DNA of 64,000 bases, from assembly GCA_963924555.1 (NCBI GenBank), contig OZ004588.1:6297205-6361204 (forward strand). The letters are read 5' to 3'. The stretch's first letter is position 1. Each line of letters starts with the position of its first letter. The notes beneath the pieces are model-generated. The model was not told the DNA's origin and made no database searches. It saw only the letters and a program-made list of their open reading frames with translations. The translations under genes were made by a program, and so were the position numbers. This DNA comes from Crambe crambe. Taxonomy: Eukaryota > Porifera > Demospongiae > Poecilosclerida > Crambeidae. Below, piece by piece: positions 52,901 to 61,295 of the stretch.

Positions 52901-54632
52901 CTGCTTCTATAAACATTGGGTTTCATGCAGACAATAATAAAATGCACCTTTGCACTGGTACAGAGCTTTATGATTGTTCTCATCACCCACCCCCAGTATG
53001 CATGATAGAATCATAGGTGCAATAATCATGTACAGGTTATACTGAGGTGTATCAAGGACTGTAGACCCAAACCTAACAATTCCATTGGTTCAACAGTTTT
53101 CGACCTCAAACTTATTGGTCCAACATGTATCAACCTTTCTAGGAGGTTTACTGATCTCAAATGCAGCAATGCTACCTTATAAGCAGTTTCAGATTTGGTG
53201 CGGTAGAGTTAACAATAATAGTACTTGGGAAAAGGTTACTGCAATACATGTAATTGTTATAGTTTTTTACATCTTGTTATTCTCTATCAGATTCTAGCAC
53301 ATTAACAACAAAGTTGACAGGTCTAGAAAGTTGATGCATGCATAATGATTGGTGACTTTATGGCATTTCTACTGGTGACTGGCCACATTCATAACTTGCA
53401 CTGAAAATTTTCTTTGAAGCTTGAAAAACGGGATGCTTTCTACCTATGGAGTAAACACTTGGGGGCAGTGAGTGACCAGATGTCAAGGGTGTGAGACGAA
53501 AGGATACACTCCAGCCAGTTACTACAAGTGACACTGAACCTTCAACTGCTTTCAATAGAAGTATAGAGGTATAGTGTGTCGGGTGTGTATTTATCTTGAT
53601 ACAGCTGTTCCACATTGATGATTCTTGTGGTTTAATACACAAATACGAGGGTTCCAGTATCTTGCTTTTACACATTGGGTTGCATAATTACATTGTGAAT
53701 ATAATAATGCACATTCCATATGGATTATTCCCATTATCCCCCCTCTTCTTCCTCCTCTTCCTCCTTCTCGCTTCCCTTTCCTGTGCATGCATATGGTTGC
53801 TACAGTCCCATACTATTACACGAAGTATATAGGTAAAGTCATTCACTCTGAGCCTTTTTATGCAGTCTGTCTGCTGCTGTATGTTAAGCAAAACCTAACT
53901 TCCTTTTAACTGCGGCTTTGGAGTATGGCTACTTGAAAGGAGGCTATGTAAATTTTGGTTTTGCAAGAGCACCACAATCCACTGTTTGCATATACAATGG
54001 TTGAGAAGAAAATCATGTGCTCTGGGTGTGGTATAATTTTGTGCATGTGTTTTGATTACGACTTCTATCTACTGGATGATGGGTAATCTATCTCTCACAA
54101 ATAGTAGTAATTAAAGAGGGATGGCAGATTGCTAACCAATTACTGAACAGAGTCAGGCATACCACTGGGTAATCATGTCTCTACTAGTTCAAGCTCTTTA
54201 GAGCTTTCCAAAAATATCAATGAACTTAAAATCGAATTAAAAGCAAATGATTGCAAAGGTACAAACACCAACTAAGTGGTCCACTTTTATAGCACCAGTT
54301 ACCTGCTAGTACACATTGGGTTTCATGTAGCACATTCCTGGACTAATCACATCATGAATACAATTATCTTGTTATCCTTTAATAAGGTTGGACACAAAGC
54401 TTATCAATACCCCCCCCCCCCCCCCCCCCCCCATAATAAAGGGCAGAAAAGATATCTACCACATACTTTGGCTGGTGCCTTTAGCTACAGGAATTAGTTT
54501 TGAGAATGTGCAGTGAGACCACTTGTATTCAGACACCACTCTTCTATAAAGATCACTTGTATCCAGACACCACCCTTCACTTCACTTGTATTCAGACACC
54601 ACCCTTCTATAAAGATCACTTCCAATGTGTGT

Positions 54633-54663
<31 letters not shown>

Positions 54664-57600
54664 GGGGGGAGGCCCTCACACAACTAACCACAATCGTTAT
54701 ATTGGCACAAGCTCATTAGAGCATATTCCCTTAGCTTAGGGGTACCTTAATCCAAGCTCATTAGAACTATCAAAATATTCCCTTAGGAATTGCCAGCCCC
54801 ACACTAGGGAGTCATAATTATGAGAATATCCAAATGATGTAGTTCATTTCCATGATGACCTTTGGTAAACTGAACATGCACGCTCTGAATGAATGGGACA
54901 TCTCCTCATAGGGATGAGTGGGAAAAAACTATCAAACCCCGCTAACTCAGCACAAAATCAAGTAACACAAGCTCATTGGAACTTTCCAAAATTTCATAAA
55001 ATGGTTATCAAAATTCTATTACATTACTAGACATGGATAGAGTCAATAGCCTTTACAGTTGTAGTATCCTGCTTCTACACATTGGGTTGTATAATTACAT
55101 CGTGAATATAATTATCTCACAATACACATGGAATAGGCCATAAATATTGGTAGTTCAATCTAGGTTGCTGTAAGTACCAAATCATGAATCTGTCACAAGA
55201 CCACTCTGACTCAACCTGATGAAGTGGGGCATAATGATACTCTGAATCTTAAGGACACTCTGAACCTTTTAGGACACTCTGAACCTTTTAGGACACTCTG
55301 AACCTTTTAGGACATTCTGAGCCTTTTAGGACATGTTAAAACACTCTGAACCTTTTAGGACACTCTGAGGCTTTTAAGACACTCTGAGGCTTTTAGGAAA
55401 CTCTGAACCTTTTAGGACACTCAGCCTTTTAGGACACTCTGAGCAGTCTGTTACTTTCCACACTATGCTTCAGTCTCTATCATACAAAGTCCGATTATAT
55501 CTGCAGCAAATGCAGCTCCGTATGACAGCAGACATTGTGCCTTGCACTGAGGGTTAGTTTGTGTAGAGTTCTTGAACAAGAGTATTTGACAACTGCTTCT
55601 TTGATTTCACTTTAAGGGTGCAGGCACATAGTAACCAAGGCATGTGCTAGTACAAGCACTAATTAACCACAAACACTACCGCGCTAAAATAACAGATAGT
55701 AAACACAATAGCAGCTGCTGCTTTGGCACATGTAAAATCCATGCTAGCATGAATAATAAACAAGTCATTGCAACTCAGAAACTATGCATGGGAATGGGCC
55801 AATATTTTGCATATGGCAACTACTTGATAAGGTCTAAAAAGTTACATTTTGCTTTAGTTTATAGCTAGTACAGAATGTGCAGGACACAAGCTCCTATATG
55901 GATAAATTGAAAAGTAGAATGTGAATTGACAAAAACTAAATGTAATTTTTATGGCAATAAGTATAAGAAGCTGTATATCAAAAATCAGCCATTGATTCCA
56001 AGTGGTCGTTGAGATGTAACGCAGTTTACCCTGAGAATGGAATCAGTCATAACATCAGTTATTTTGATTGGTCCTCCTTTATTTTTTGTGTATGTGGTAC
56101 TATTCTGATACTTAATAACATGGTGCAAGTTAGAAATTTCTATCATGAATAGTTTTTAAGTTAATTTTCCCTAGCAACCATGCGTGGGCGGAGTGTGCCT
56201 GCACCCTTAACCAAACATATCACGTAGATGAGGAACAGAGTTTGCAAACTGGCGATAAAAAAAAATGTGTCAGATACATGCCAGCTCCATTAGCTTTCCA
56301 AAAAAATCAGAAGTAAATGAAATGCTCATGTATGGATACACTCAGTGGTCCACTTTTATACCGCCAGTTACCTGCTAGTACATGTTGGGTTTCATGCAGA
56401 ACACATTCACATCGTGAATACAATTACTACCTGGGGGGGGAGGGGCTACAATATAATGTTTTGTACATTCTTCCAGTTCCATTGGTGGATGCTTTGCATT
56501 TCCCTAGTATTTCCCTAGTAGTATTAATAGCTTAGGGATGATTATGAGGTTCCATAACCCCACCCACCAACCCTGCCATGTATACATAAAAAAAGGGGCA
56601 TAATTGCTGCTCTAGTTTCAGCACCAACTAGCCACCATTATCAGCCTTGGAGGTGAATTTAGTAATTGGGGGTAAGCAACAAGCTCATTAGAGCTTTCCA
56701 AAAATTTATGCATAATAATTTATTACAAGAATGTCATAATATGGCTATGATCCTTGCCCAGTAGCACTCAAATGGTCAGCTTTTATACTTGTAGTTCCTG
56801 CTTTCTACACATTGGGTTTTATGATTACATCGTGAATACAATTATGACAGAGTATGGTCTCTCTCCCTTATCCCTGCATGGTGCAGTGATAGTGCTAAGA
56901 AATTTTGCAAAATCATGGCAAAATTTTTTGTGGGGTAAAACTTTACCCCTTTATATTACATTAAAGTGAGCATGCACAGTTGGTATTTCATTTCACTAAC
57001 TATACAGGAATCTTGCAAAAAAATTGGTCATCAGGTGTCCGACTACTTAAGCATGGTGCACTGCTTAAATTTTTGAAATTGCGCTCAATTTGGAAAGAAG
57101 TAAGCTCTGAAGAGCTAGCTAGTGAGAGTTCTAGTATACAGTTTTTGTGTAGTTCTAACCTATTAGCATCTTCTCCGGTACCGAGATTTTCGAGGCTCAA
57201 AAGTCGAGCATGTGCGAGAATGGACACTCAGCATTTTTCCAGAGAACTTCCCTAAAACCTGTGTATCAGTGAGCAAGTAAGGTGACTCTCAGGTCAGAAA
57301 TACAAATGTTGCACATTGCCCTAAATGATAGTTCCGTGAATAAAAAATGGTGAGAGCTCGGCCTTTTAGGACACTTTGAGCCATGGCCTTTTAGGGATAC
57401 TTTAGGACACTTTGAGCAGTCTTGCATGGATAAATGCAACCCCCTCCCTGAAATTCAAAACATAGGACACCATGCTATGTCCATGTTTCATTTTATCTAC
57501 AAATTATTGATAACATACGGCTGCTTGGATGGCTTCATAGGGCAGTCTTGCTTCTTCCAGAGCATTGGAAACAGCTTCTTTGGCCATGGCAGGGTATGTG

Positions 57601-57935
57601 GGGCCATCAGAACCAAGTGGCTGTGTGCGTGCAATTTAGAATGACAGGGTTCATGTGCCACACCCACCACATACAAAATTGTTTAGGAACCTGAAAAGAA
57701 CCTGACTTAGCACGTATGGAAAGCTAGCTATATCATATTCTCGTACCACAAGAGCCTTGGTACTGACTAGCTCAGCCACAGCTTAAAAAATATATATCAC
57801 CTTTTGGAATTTTGTCATTCCTACTCCAACTACGAACACTCTCTCCTTGCCTCTATCCAGGCTAGCGACGGGTGCCCCGGATAACAGTCTGTAGCTCGCA
57901 CTACTTAAGCTACGCCGCAAGAGAAGAGCAGCCAT
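36070..57935 (-). CDS. SCP2: SCPx-type thiolase without SCP2 domain, putative mitochondrial form
   Basis: Exons 57801-57935, 57519-57620, 39094-39285, 38834-38876, 38656-38755, 38021-38162, 37540-37630, 37354-37416, 36969-37105, 36435-36590, 36070-36180 give 423 residues. It matches the thiolase half of sterol carrier protein X (3-oxoacyl-CoA thiolysis of branched or bile-acid-type chains): [12 protein letters not shown], the catalytic Cys in [59 protein letters not shown]. Two departures from mammalian SCPx stand out. A basic, acid-free N-terminal extension ([20 protein letters not shown]) looks like a mitochondrial presequence. The protein stops at YRKYQ, with no SCP2 domain and no PTS1 tripeptide. 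The final exon could instead end at a GTAAGT donor just before the stop, but no further exon was found. Intron 2 (about 18.2 kb) encloses the collagen array. Exons 1-2 could also splice to the set at 26390-29500. Confidence 0.87.
37920..37958 (+). repeat. C39 homopolymer
   Basis: The equivalent tract in unit 1 (28153-28166) is 14 C. The length has changed by 25 bases between otherwise near-identical copies. Confidence 0.9.
38226..38610 (+). repeat. 60-65 bp minisatellite array, unit 2
   Basis: Counterpart of the 28.4 kb array, with different internal unit order and length. It shows turnover since the large duplication. Confidence 0.92.
40636..41025 (+). pseudogene. Collagen C-terminal-domain fragment (unit 2, upstream)
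   Basis: Counterpart of the fragment at 30843, with the same frame break after HTGT. The break therefore predates the large duplication. Confidence 0.85.
41994..42000 (+). promoter_or_regulatory. TATA box of collagen gene, unit 2
   Basis: TATAAAA in the same conserved context as the unit 1 promoter, 194 bases from the ATG because of the MITE insertion. Confidence 0.8.
42047..42157. mobile_element. 111 bp palindromic MITE in the collagen 5' leader (unit 2)
   Basis: The same insertion as at 32253, with one extra mismatch at the centre of the palindrome (AAATCGCAA versus AAATTGCAA). It was inserted before the duplication. Confidence 0.9.
42188..43455 (+). CDS. Short-chain (spongin-type) collagen, unit 2
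   Basis: Exons 42188-42257, 42406-42534, 42740-43455, in the same layout as the unit 1 gene: signal peptide, about 25 Gly-X-Y triplets with one interruption, C-terminal short-chain collagen domain. By eye it differs from the unit 1 protein at two residues in exon 3: THYSQ for THYTQ, and GYLYG for GFLYG. The second change is one of three substitutions packed in five bases (33282-33286 in unit 1). Unit 2 shares its version with the decayed copy at 48.4 kb and nearly with the 51.4 kb gene. It is nested on the opposite strand in thiolase intron 2. Confidence 0.88.
44130..44471 (+). pseudogene. Collagen C-terminal-domain fragment (unit 2, downstream)
   Basis: Counterpart of the fragment at 34336, with the same frameshift near GEAYQ. 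Confidence 0.85.
44635..45575. mobile_element. Complete foldback transposon, 941 bp, non-autonomous
   Basis: The ends are CAGGCCTGTAGCC and GGTTACAGGCCTG, a 13 bp terminal inverted repeat with one mismatch, flanked by AATCAT on both sides (44629-44634, 45576-45581). The interior is a long inverted repeat: the left arm about 44890-45095 pairs with the right arm about 45145-45361 (outer end CTGCGATTTTTTAAT pairs with ATTAAAAAATCGCAG). A paralogous empty site reads GGGAGCAATCATTGTCCATG near 31289. No transposase is encoded. The CAGG ends suggest hAT, but the 6 bp duplication is shorter than the usual 8. Confidence 0.88.
45653..46339. mobile_element. MITE-like element with TGCCTCGGCAC ends
   Basis: The terminal inverted repeats are TGCCTCGGCAC at the left and GTGCCGAGGCA at the right. 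The left end is itself a hairpin (GCCTCGGCAC-CGAA-GTGCCGAGGC). It is 687 bp long with no coding potential, and no convincing target duplication was found. It lies between collagen-derived repeats that are contiguous in paralogous segments. Confidence 0.75.
46982..47502. mobile_element. Tc1/mariner-like MITE (CCGTAAATCGGG) carrying a mini-ORF
   Basis: The terminal inverted repeats are CCGTAAATCGGGAAAATTTC and GAAATTTTCCCGATTTACGG, flanked by TA. The paralogous empty site GAATAATAATAACTTTC is present near 51036. Inside, 47158-47259 encodes a 33-residue ORF on the plus strand (see separate entry). Confidence 0.88.
47158..47259 (+). other. 33-codon ORF inside the MITE
   Basis: ATG to TAA, reading [20 protein letters not shown] and then a short Ser-rich tail. 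The proline-rich DELPDPK segment and the ATG context make it look like a captured first exon. I cannot name it, and there is no evidence of expression. The segment just before the stop (AAAAGCGAATAA) lacks an obvious donor. Confidence 0.4.
47832..48585 (+). pseudogene. Decayed short-chain collagen gene
   Basis: The promoter TATA (47745) is present, but the start ATG is replaced (ATCGTCGAAG for ATCATGTTGAAG) and the exon 1 donor is lost (CAGCACATATG for CAGCAGGTATG). Exon 2 has an extra G after GTGTTGGG. Exons 2 and 3 are joined by a deletion that removes the intron and several triplets. About ten bases are missing after NAGRT. The C-terminal domain ends early at [10 protein letters not shown]. 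It is clearly non-functional as a collagen. Confidence 0.9.
49333..49488 (+). pseudogene. Collagen promoter plus exon 1 relic
   Basis: TATAAAA at 49333 in the conserved context. A signal-peptide exon relic at about 49418-49488 ends YSESTHDAA before a GTACGT donor. The ATG is mutated (TAAGTATGGAGTC) and no triplet exon follows before the next copy. Confidence 0.8.
50483..50612 (+). pseudogene. Collagen promoter plus open exon 1 relic
   Basis: TATAAAA at 50483. At about 50543-50612 an open signal-peptide exon ([20 protein letters not shown]) ends in a GTATGC donor. Exon 2 is cut to about 15 bases near 50752 (GATAATGGAATTTTGTGTTTGG), where sequence from another copy's upstream region takes over. 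It could still be transcribed but not make collagen. Confidence 0.8.
51281..51287 (+). promoter_or_regulatory. TATA box of the 51.4 kb collagen gene
   Basis: TATAAAA preceded by CCCACTACAGGG, 90 bases before the ATG. No MITE lies in this leader. Confidence 0.8.
51371..52703 (+). CDS. Short-chain (spongin-type) collagen, diverged intact copy
   Basis: Exons 51371-51449, 51659-51811, 51982-52703. The signal peptide is [21 protein letters not shown]. The triplet region is slightly longer than in the duplicated genes: it has an extra [15 protein letters not shown] block with an imperfect triplet in exon 2, and [10 protein letters not shown] in exon 3. The C-terminal domain is complete, ending [14 protein letters not shown]. 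The intact copies share the Cys positions of this domain ([40 protein letters not shown]). It lies on the plus strand inside thiolase intron 2 and is likely the closest to the ancestral arrangement, since its leader lacks the MITE. Confidence 0.9.
54411..54432 (+). repeat. C homopolymer
   Basis: About 22 C. A (GT)n-G(22) tract follows at 54625-54669. Between them lie short CTTGTATTCAGACACCAC repeats. Confidence 0.9.
55240..55440 (+). repeat. 18-19 bp tandem repeat (AGGACACTCTGAACCTTTT)
   Basis: About ten units with small variants (GAGCC, GAGGC). Single units recur near 57365-57420. Confidence 0.93.
55616..56206. mobile_element. TTAA-flanked MITE, copy 2
   Basis: The terminal repeats GGGTGCAGGCAC and GTGTGCCTGCACCC are flanked by TTAA (55612-55615, 56207-56210). 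It is homologous throughout to the RHEB intron copy at 24804, and its longer intact ends define the family. It sits in thiolase intron 2. Confidence 0.88.
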
Positions 57936-58037
57936 CTTCAGTAGGTAGAAGAGAAAGGATCGCCCTAATTCCTAGCTCACATATTATTTCAAATTGCTGC
58001 TTTAGATATTGACGATCCTGTTCCATTTACTTCAAAG
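57936..58037. promoter_or_regulatory. Shared divergent promoter, thiolase / DUF547
   Basis: Only 102 bp lie between the two start codons, the tightest pair in the window. No TATA box is visible. The leaders or transcription starts may overlap. Confidence 0.6.
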
Positions 58038-59619
58038 ATGAAGAGGCTGTGTAATATATTGTTTGTGCTACAACTAGTTGTCTTTTGCTCCACAAGATGT
58101 AGCTACGCTAAACAAGATGACATGAACGCTCTCTTTGACCTATGGAACTCGGTGAGATCAAAACCCACGAGTATTTTTTCGAACCTGATACTTCACCTTT
58201 TGTACAGGTTGTTTCACGTTATGTACAGCCAGGTATTTTAGAAGGTGTCTCACTGAATGTGGTGGACTATGCTGGTATAAGGTACTGAATTTGTTCTCGA
58301 TACCTAAGCACTGTTATCTATTTAACCTTTGTACCCAACACAGCAAGGACAGCAATTACACAGCGTTCATTGATGCTGTTGCTAAGGTGAATACAAGTGG
58401 ATTTGATCGCAATACCACTTATGCTTTCTTCATGAATGTCTATAATGCCTTTGCCATCAAAATGATTATTGATCACCCATGCACCAGGTAAGAGTCTGTT
58501 ATTGTGAGCCCTGCTGTATGTATGTATGTATGTATGTATGTATGTATGTATGTATGTATGTATGTATGTATTGGAGTCACTGGCAGTGAGTGGTTTGCAC
58601 TGGTGGTTTGCTTGTAAGCGGGTGACTGTGAAATCTTTCCTCCTTACCTTTTACTTCATTCTTTCATCCTCCTTGTCTCTCACTTCTTTCTTTCATCCTC
58701 TTTACCTTTTTTTCCCCTAGCAGAGGCTGCAAGCCTATAAAGGGGATCAAGGACATAGGAAGTCTCCTTCACCCAGTGTGGGTGTGGCCTGCTGGAACGA
58801 TTGCTGGGAAGCAGTGGTCTTTGGATGAAGTCGAGAGCTACCTCAGGGACCCTAAGCCATTCAAGTGAGTGAGTCCACTTAGTGATGTGTAATGTATCTA
58901 TACTATATTTAGACATTACATCATAAAGTATGAACTATATATAGGGAAGATTCTAGACTGCATGCCTGCATTGTCTGTGCTTCCATATCATGCCCTAACG
59001 TTCGGAGAGAAGCCTACAGAGCAGAAAGAATTGGGGAACAAATGGATGATCAAGTCCGTGAATTCTTGAAAAATAATAAAAAAGGTATGTAGATCTAGAA
59101 CCACCTATGAGCCAAGAGGTGGTCTCTTTCTAGGGAGGTTAAAATAGCTGGTTGGGAGTGACCTTAATAAGGAGGTGGTAGGTTGAAATAGCTAGAATAA
59201 GTGCTGTTTGGATATGGTGAGAGGTAGAAGGTCAAAATAGCTGTAATACTGTCGGACATGGTGGAGTGGCCTTAATGGGGGAGGTGGTGTCTGGAATGGG
59301 TGCTGTAGGGACATGGTGGAGTGGCCTTAATAGAGAGGTGGTGTCATTAAAGGGTGGTCTGCTTAGACAACTAAATTAATCGTATGCTTTGTCGTCATAT
59401 ACTGTAGGTTCTTCTTTGGACACACCATCCAACACTCTCCACCTTTCTCCCATCTTCCTCTGGTTCGCACTGGACTTTGAACCCTACGGGGGAGTGACCA
59501 AGTTCATATCTCCTTACCTCCCCCCTTCTGAATCTCAATACGTATCCCAAAAGCACCCCACCATCAGGTACTTCTCCTATGACTGGGATGCCAATGGAGC
59601 TCCACCATGCAAGTGCTGA
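58038..59619 (+). CDS. Secreted DUF547-domain protein
   Basis: Exons 58038-58151, 58208-58281, 58344-58487, 58724-58864, 58945-59084, 59408-59619 give 274 residues. A signal peptide (MKRLCNILFVLQLVVFCSTR) is followed by one DUF547 domain: YAFFMNVYNAFAIKMIIDHP, IKDIGS, WSLDEVESYLRDP, DSRLHACIVCASISCPNVR, EAYRAERIGEQMDDQVREFL, LSPIFLWFALDF. This domain has the conserved N-x-Y-N-A and C-A-S-x-S-C-P motifs. The function is unknown in animals; Cys-rich transglutaminase-like folds have been suggested for it. The exon 2 donor was chosen as ATAAG|GTACTG and the exon 4 acceptor as the second AG (TAGCAG), since both restore frame and family alignment. Intron 3 contains a (GTAT)n run and intron 5 the dispersed minisatellite. 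Confidence 0.9.
58515..58572. repeat. (GTAT)n microsatellite
   Basis: A clean tetranucleotide run in DUF547 intron 3. It is immediately preceded by TTGTGAGCCCTG, matching the right end of the 8.3 kb MITE. Confidence 0.95.
59100..59355 (+). repeat. Dispersed 60-65 bp minisatellite, degenerate units
   Basis: Three or four decayed units (GGTGGTCTCTTTCTAGGGAG, GGACATGGTGGAGTGGCC) in DUF547 intron 5. Same family as at 16 kb and 28.4 kb. Confidence 0.85.
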
Positions 59620-60881
59620 GTCAGCAAAATTTTAAGTACCTTTTCTCAATGTGGCTTCGTGTGTATATTATCAAACTATACATGTAAATTTTCAGTGTGA
59701 TCAATGAAGTTGACCTGACTAGCTAGCTAACAATTAATCTAACTCATGACTTGTTTTTTATTCTTGTTTGTTTGTAAGCTTTTCTGTATTAATAGTATGC
59801 AACTTTACAGTATCAATGCACTGTGCAACATTTAATTGAGCAAGTAAAGCATTTTAGATCGAGTTGATACTACTTTACTCCTAAGCTAAGGTCATGATAA
59901 ACTAGTTTGTTCGAAAAATGGCTCTACTAGCTAGCTCCATAGAGACTCAACCAATGTGTAAGGTCTAAATATACTATGATCCTAATTCTCAGTAAATTGT
60001 CAGTTTTCTGAAGAGCTGATGCTGACACAGGTGCTATGATAACTGAGTAACTCTAGAGAACATTCTCATGAAGGTAAGTGAAGATGAGTCTTTTGATCAT
60101 TGAAGTTGAAAGCTGCATACTGGGTAGCTATAGGACTAAATAGCAGCTGCTAGAAAAAAATTAATATCTTGTGATCTTCTGATGAATATTAAAAAAGTTG
60201 CAAAATAAGGATGTAATGAATTTCCTTGCAAACCCAATGAAGATAATGGAGAATGAATTCAAGATAATAAATAGTAGATCTTAAATATGATAAAGTGGCT
60301 CCTGTTTATGCACCTATAGTACCTACTATTAGAGTGCCAGGTGTGCCAGGTGTACACCTGCTGAGGTGAAGTATTAACTCAGGTGAGACTTAATAGTACA
60401 CCTAAATAAATGAGACTTCATAATCCACTTGTGGACTTATATGAGCTCACTGGGCTCTCTTGGTAGGGTTGCCCTTTTTACAGTATGTATATGATAAGGA
60501 GGGTTTGGTGATGGGTAAAAGGTCAACTCTCTTCTCTTTTTTTTTTTGGTATGTAGACTTTTCTCTCTTTTTAAACTAAAGATGAGTGATGGCCATAGGG
60601 TAAAATTTCGTGACACTAGCTAGACTTGTCTTCTGGATAGTAGCTACCATCTCAGCTAGTTTCAGCAAATTTGCTGGTGAAGAAACACAATGTAGTATAT
60701 AGCTACAAACTAATTTCTCCCACATCGATAGTCAACTTCACAGTAGCTATTAATGTTAGCACAATAAAAAATAAACAGCTACCTTGATAATAATTATCAT
60801 GACAGTATTAGGTACATAACTATACATGCTATTGACAAAAGTTAATTCTGTTTCTCAACTGCCTTCTTGCCATTCTTGGAT
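59620..60881. other. Intergenic region DUF547 / peptide 1
   Basis: AT-rich, convergent 3' ends. AAGTAAAG and AATAAAAAATAAACAG may serve as polyadenylation signals. No coding region or clear repeat is supported. Confidence 0.6.
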
Positions 60882-61196
60882 TCATCCATGGAGACATCGG
60901 TATACTCGGTGACGAGTGCAACTAAATGAAGTACTCCCCATGTAGCACTTGTACTGGTTGGGGCTGTACACATAGTGACATCTATGCACCAACATATTGG
61001 CAGCTGCATTCTCAGTCTCGGGCTCCTCTTCACCTTGAGAAGAAACATCTTTGTTTCCCAGCATCGATAGAATAGCTGCCAGATCGTTTCCATTTTCTCC
61101 GTTATCGTTTTCTTCCATAGCTGATACTTTAGTGGGCGAGGTCAGACCTCTAGCGAGAAGGATCCCAATGAAGACAAAGACCAAGACGTATTTCAT
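60882..61196 (-). CDS. Small secreted peptide precursor 1 (4-Cys tail, C-terminal Gly)
   Basis: Single exon, 104 residues, family unrecognised. The signal peptide MKYVLVFVFIGILLARG is followed by TSPTK, an acidic segment (residues 28-39 and 56-62, including GEEEPETE), and a basic tail with Cys 73, 84, 93 and 101 (HRCHYVYSPNQYKCYMG ... CTRHRVYRCLHG). It ends in Gly just before the stop, as in precursors of C-terminally amidated peptides. An in-frame ATG 126 bases upstream exists, but it would bury the signal peptide and lies only a few bases after the TATA box at the probable transcription start, so the internal start is chosen. It is a paralogue of the gene at 62505: the signal regions share MKY, GI, L and LTSP-K, and both tails have CHYV. 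Confidence 0.75.
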   Translation of the reverse strand: MKYVLVFVFIGILLARGLTSPTKVSAMEENDNGENGNDLAAILSMLGNKDVSSQGEEEPETENAAANMLVHRCHYVYSPNQYKCYMGSTSFSCTRHRVYRCLHG

Positions 61197-61287
61197 GATG
61201 TGAGTTATGTATGCAGCCTGCTGGATTAAGTGAGATGGAGTGGATGAAATAGCTATATAGAGCTGAAGGAAAATGTTTGACTCTCTT

Positions 61288-61295
61288 CTTTTATA
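61288..61295 (-). promoter_or_regulatory. TATA box of peptide gene 1
   Basis: TATAAAAG on the minus strand, 92 bases before the ATG. The spacing resembles that of the paralogue at 62505. Confidence 0.75.

Larger units (their letters stand above)
29630..56850 (+). repeat. Cluster-specific dispersed repeat, about 150-200 bp, at least 12 copies
   Basis: All copies have the same polarity. Order of motifs: CAAGCTCATTGGAGCTTTCC, AAAAATTT, a variable AT spacer, AGTGGTCCACTTTTATA, ACCTGCTTCTACACATTGGG, TTTCATGCAG, ACATCGTGAATACAATTAT. Copies start near 29630 (diverged), 30345, 31365, 33845, 40140, 41155, 43640, 46420, 49655, 52830, 54185, 54968, 56285 and 56690. I found none outside the thiolase introns of this window. 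The first motif is a stem-loop AGCTC-n-GAGCT whose loop varies (ATTG, ATTA, TTTA) while the stem tends to stay. Confidence 0.8.
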
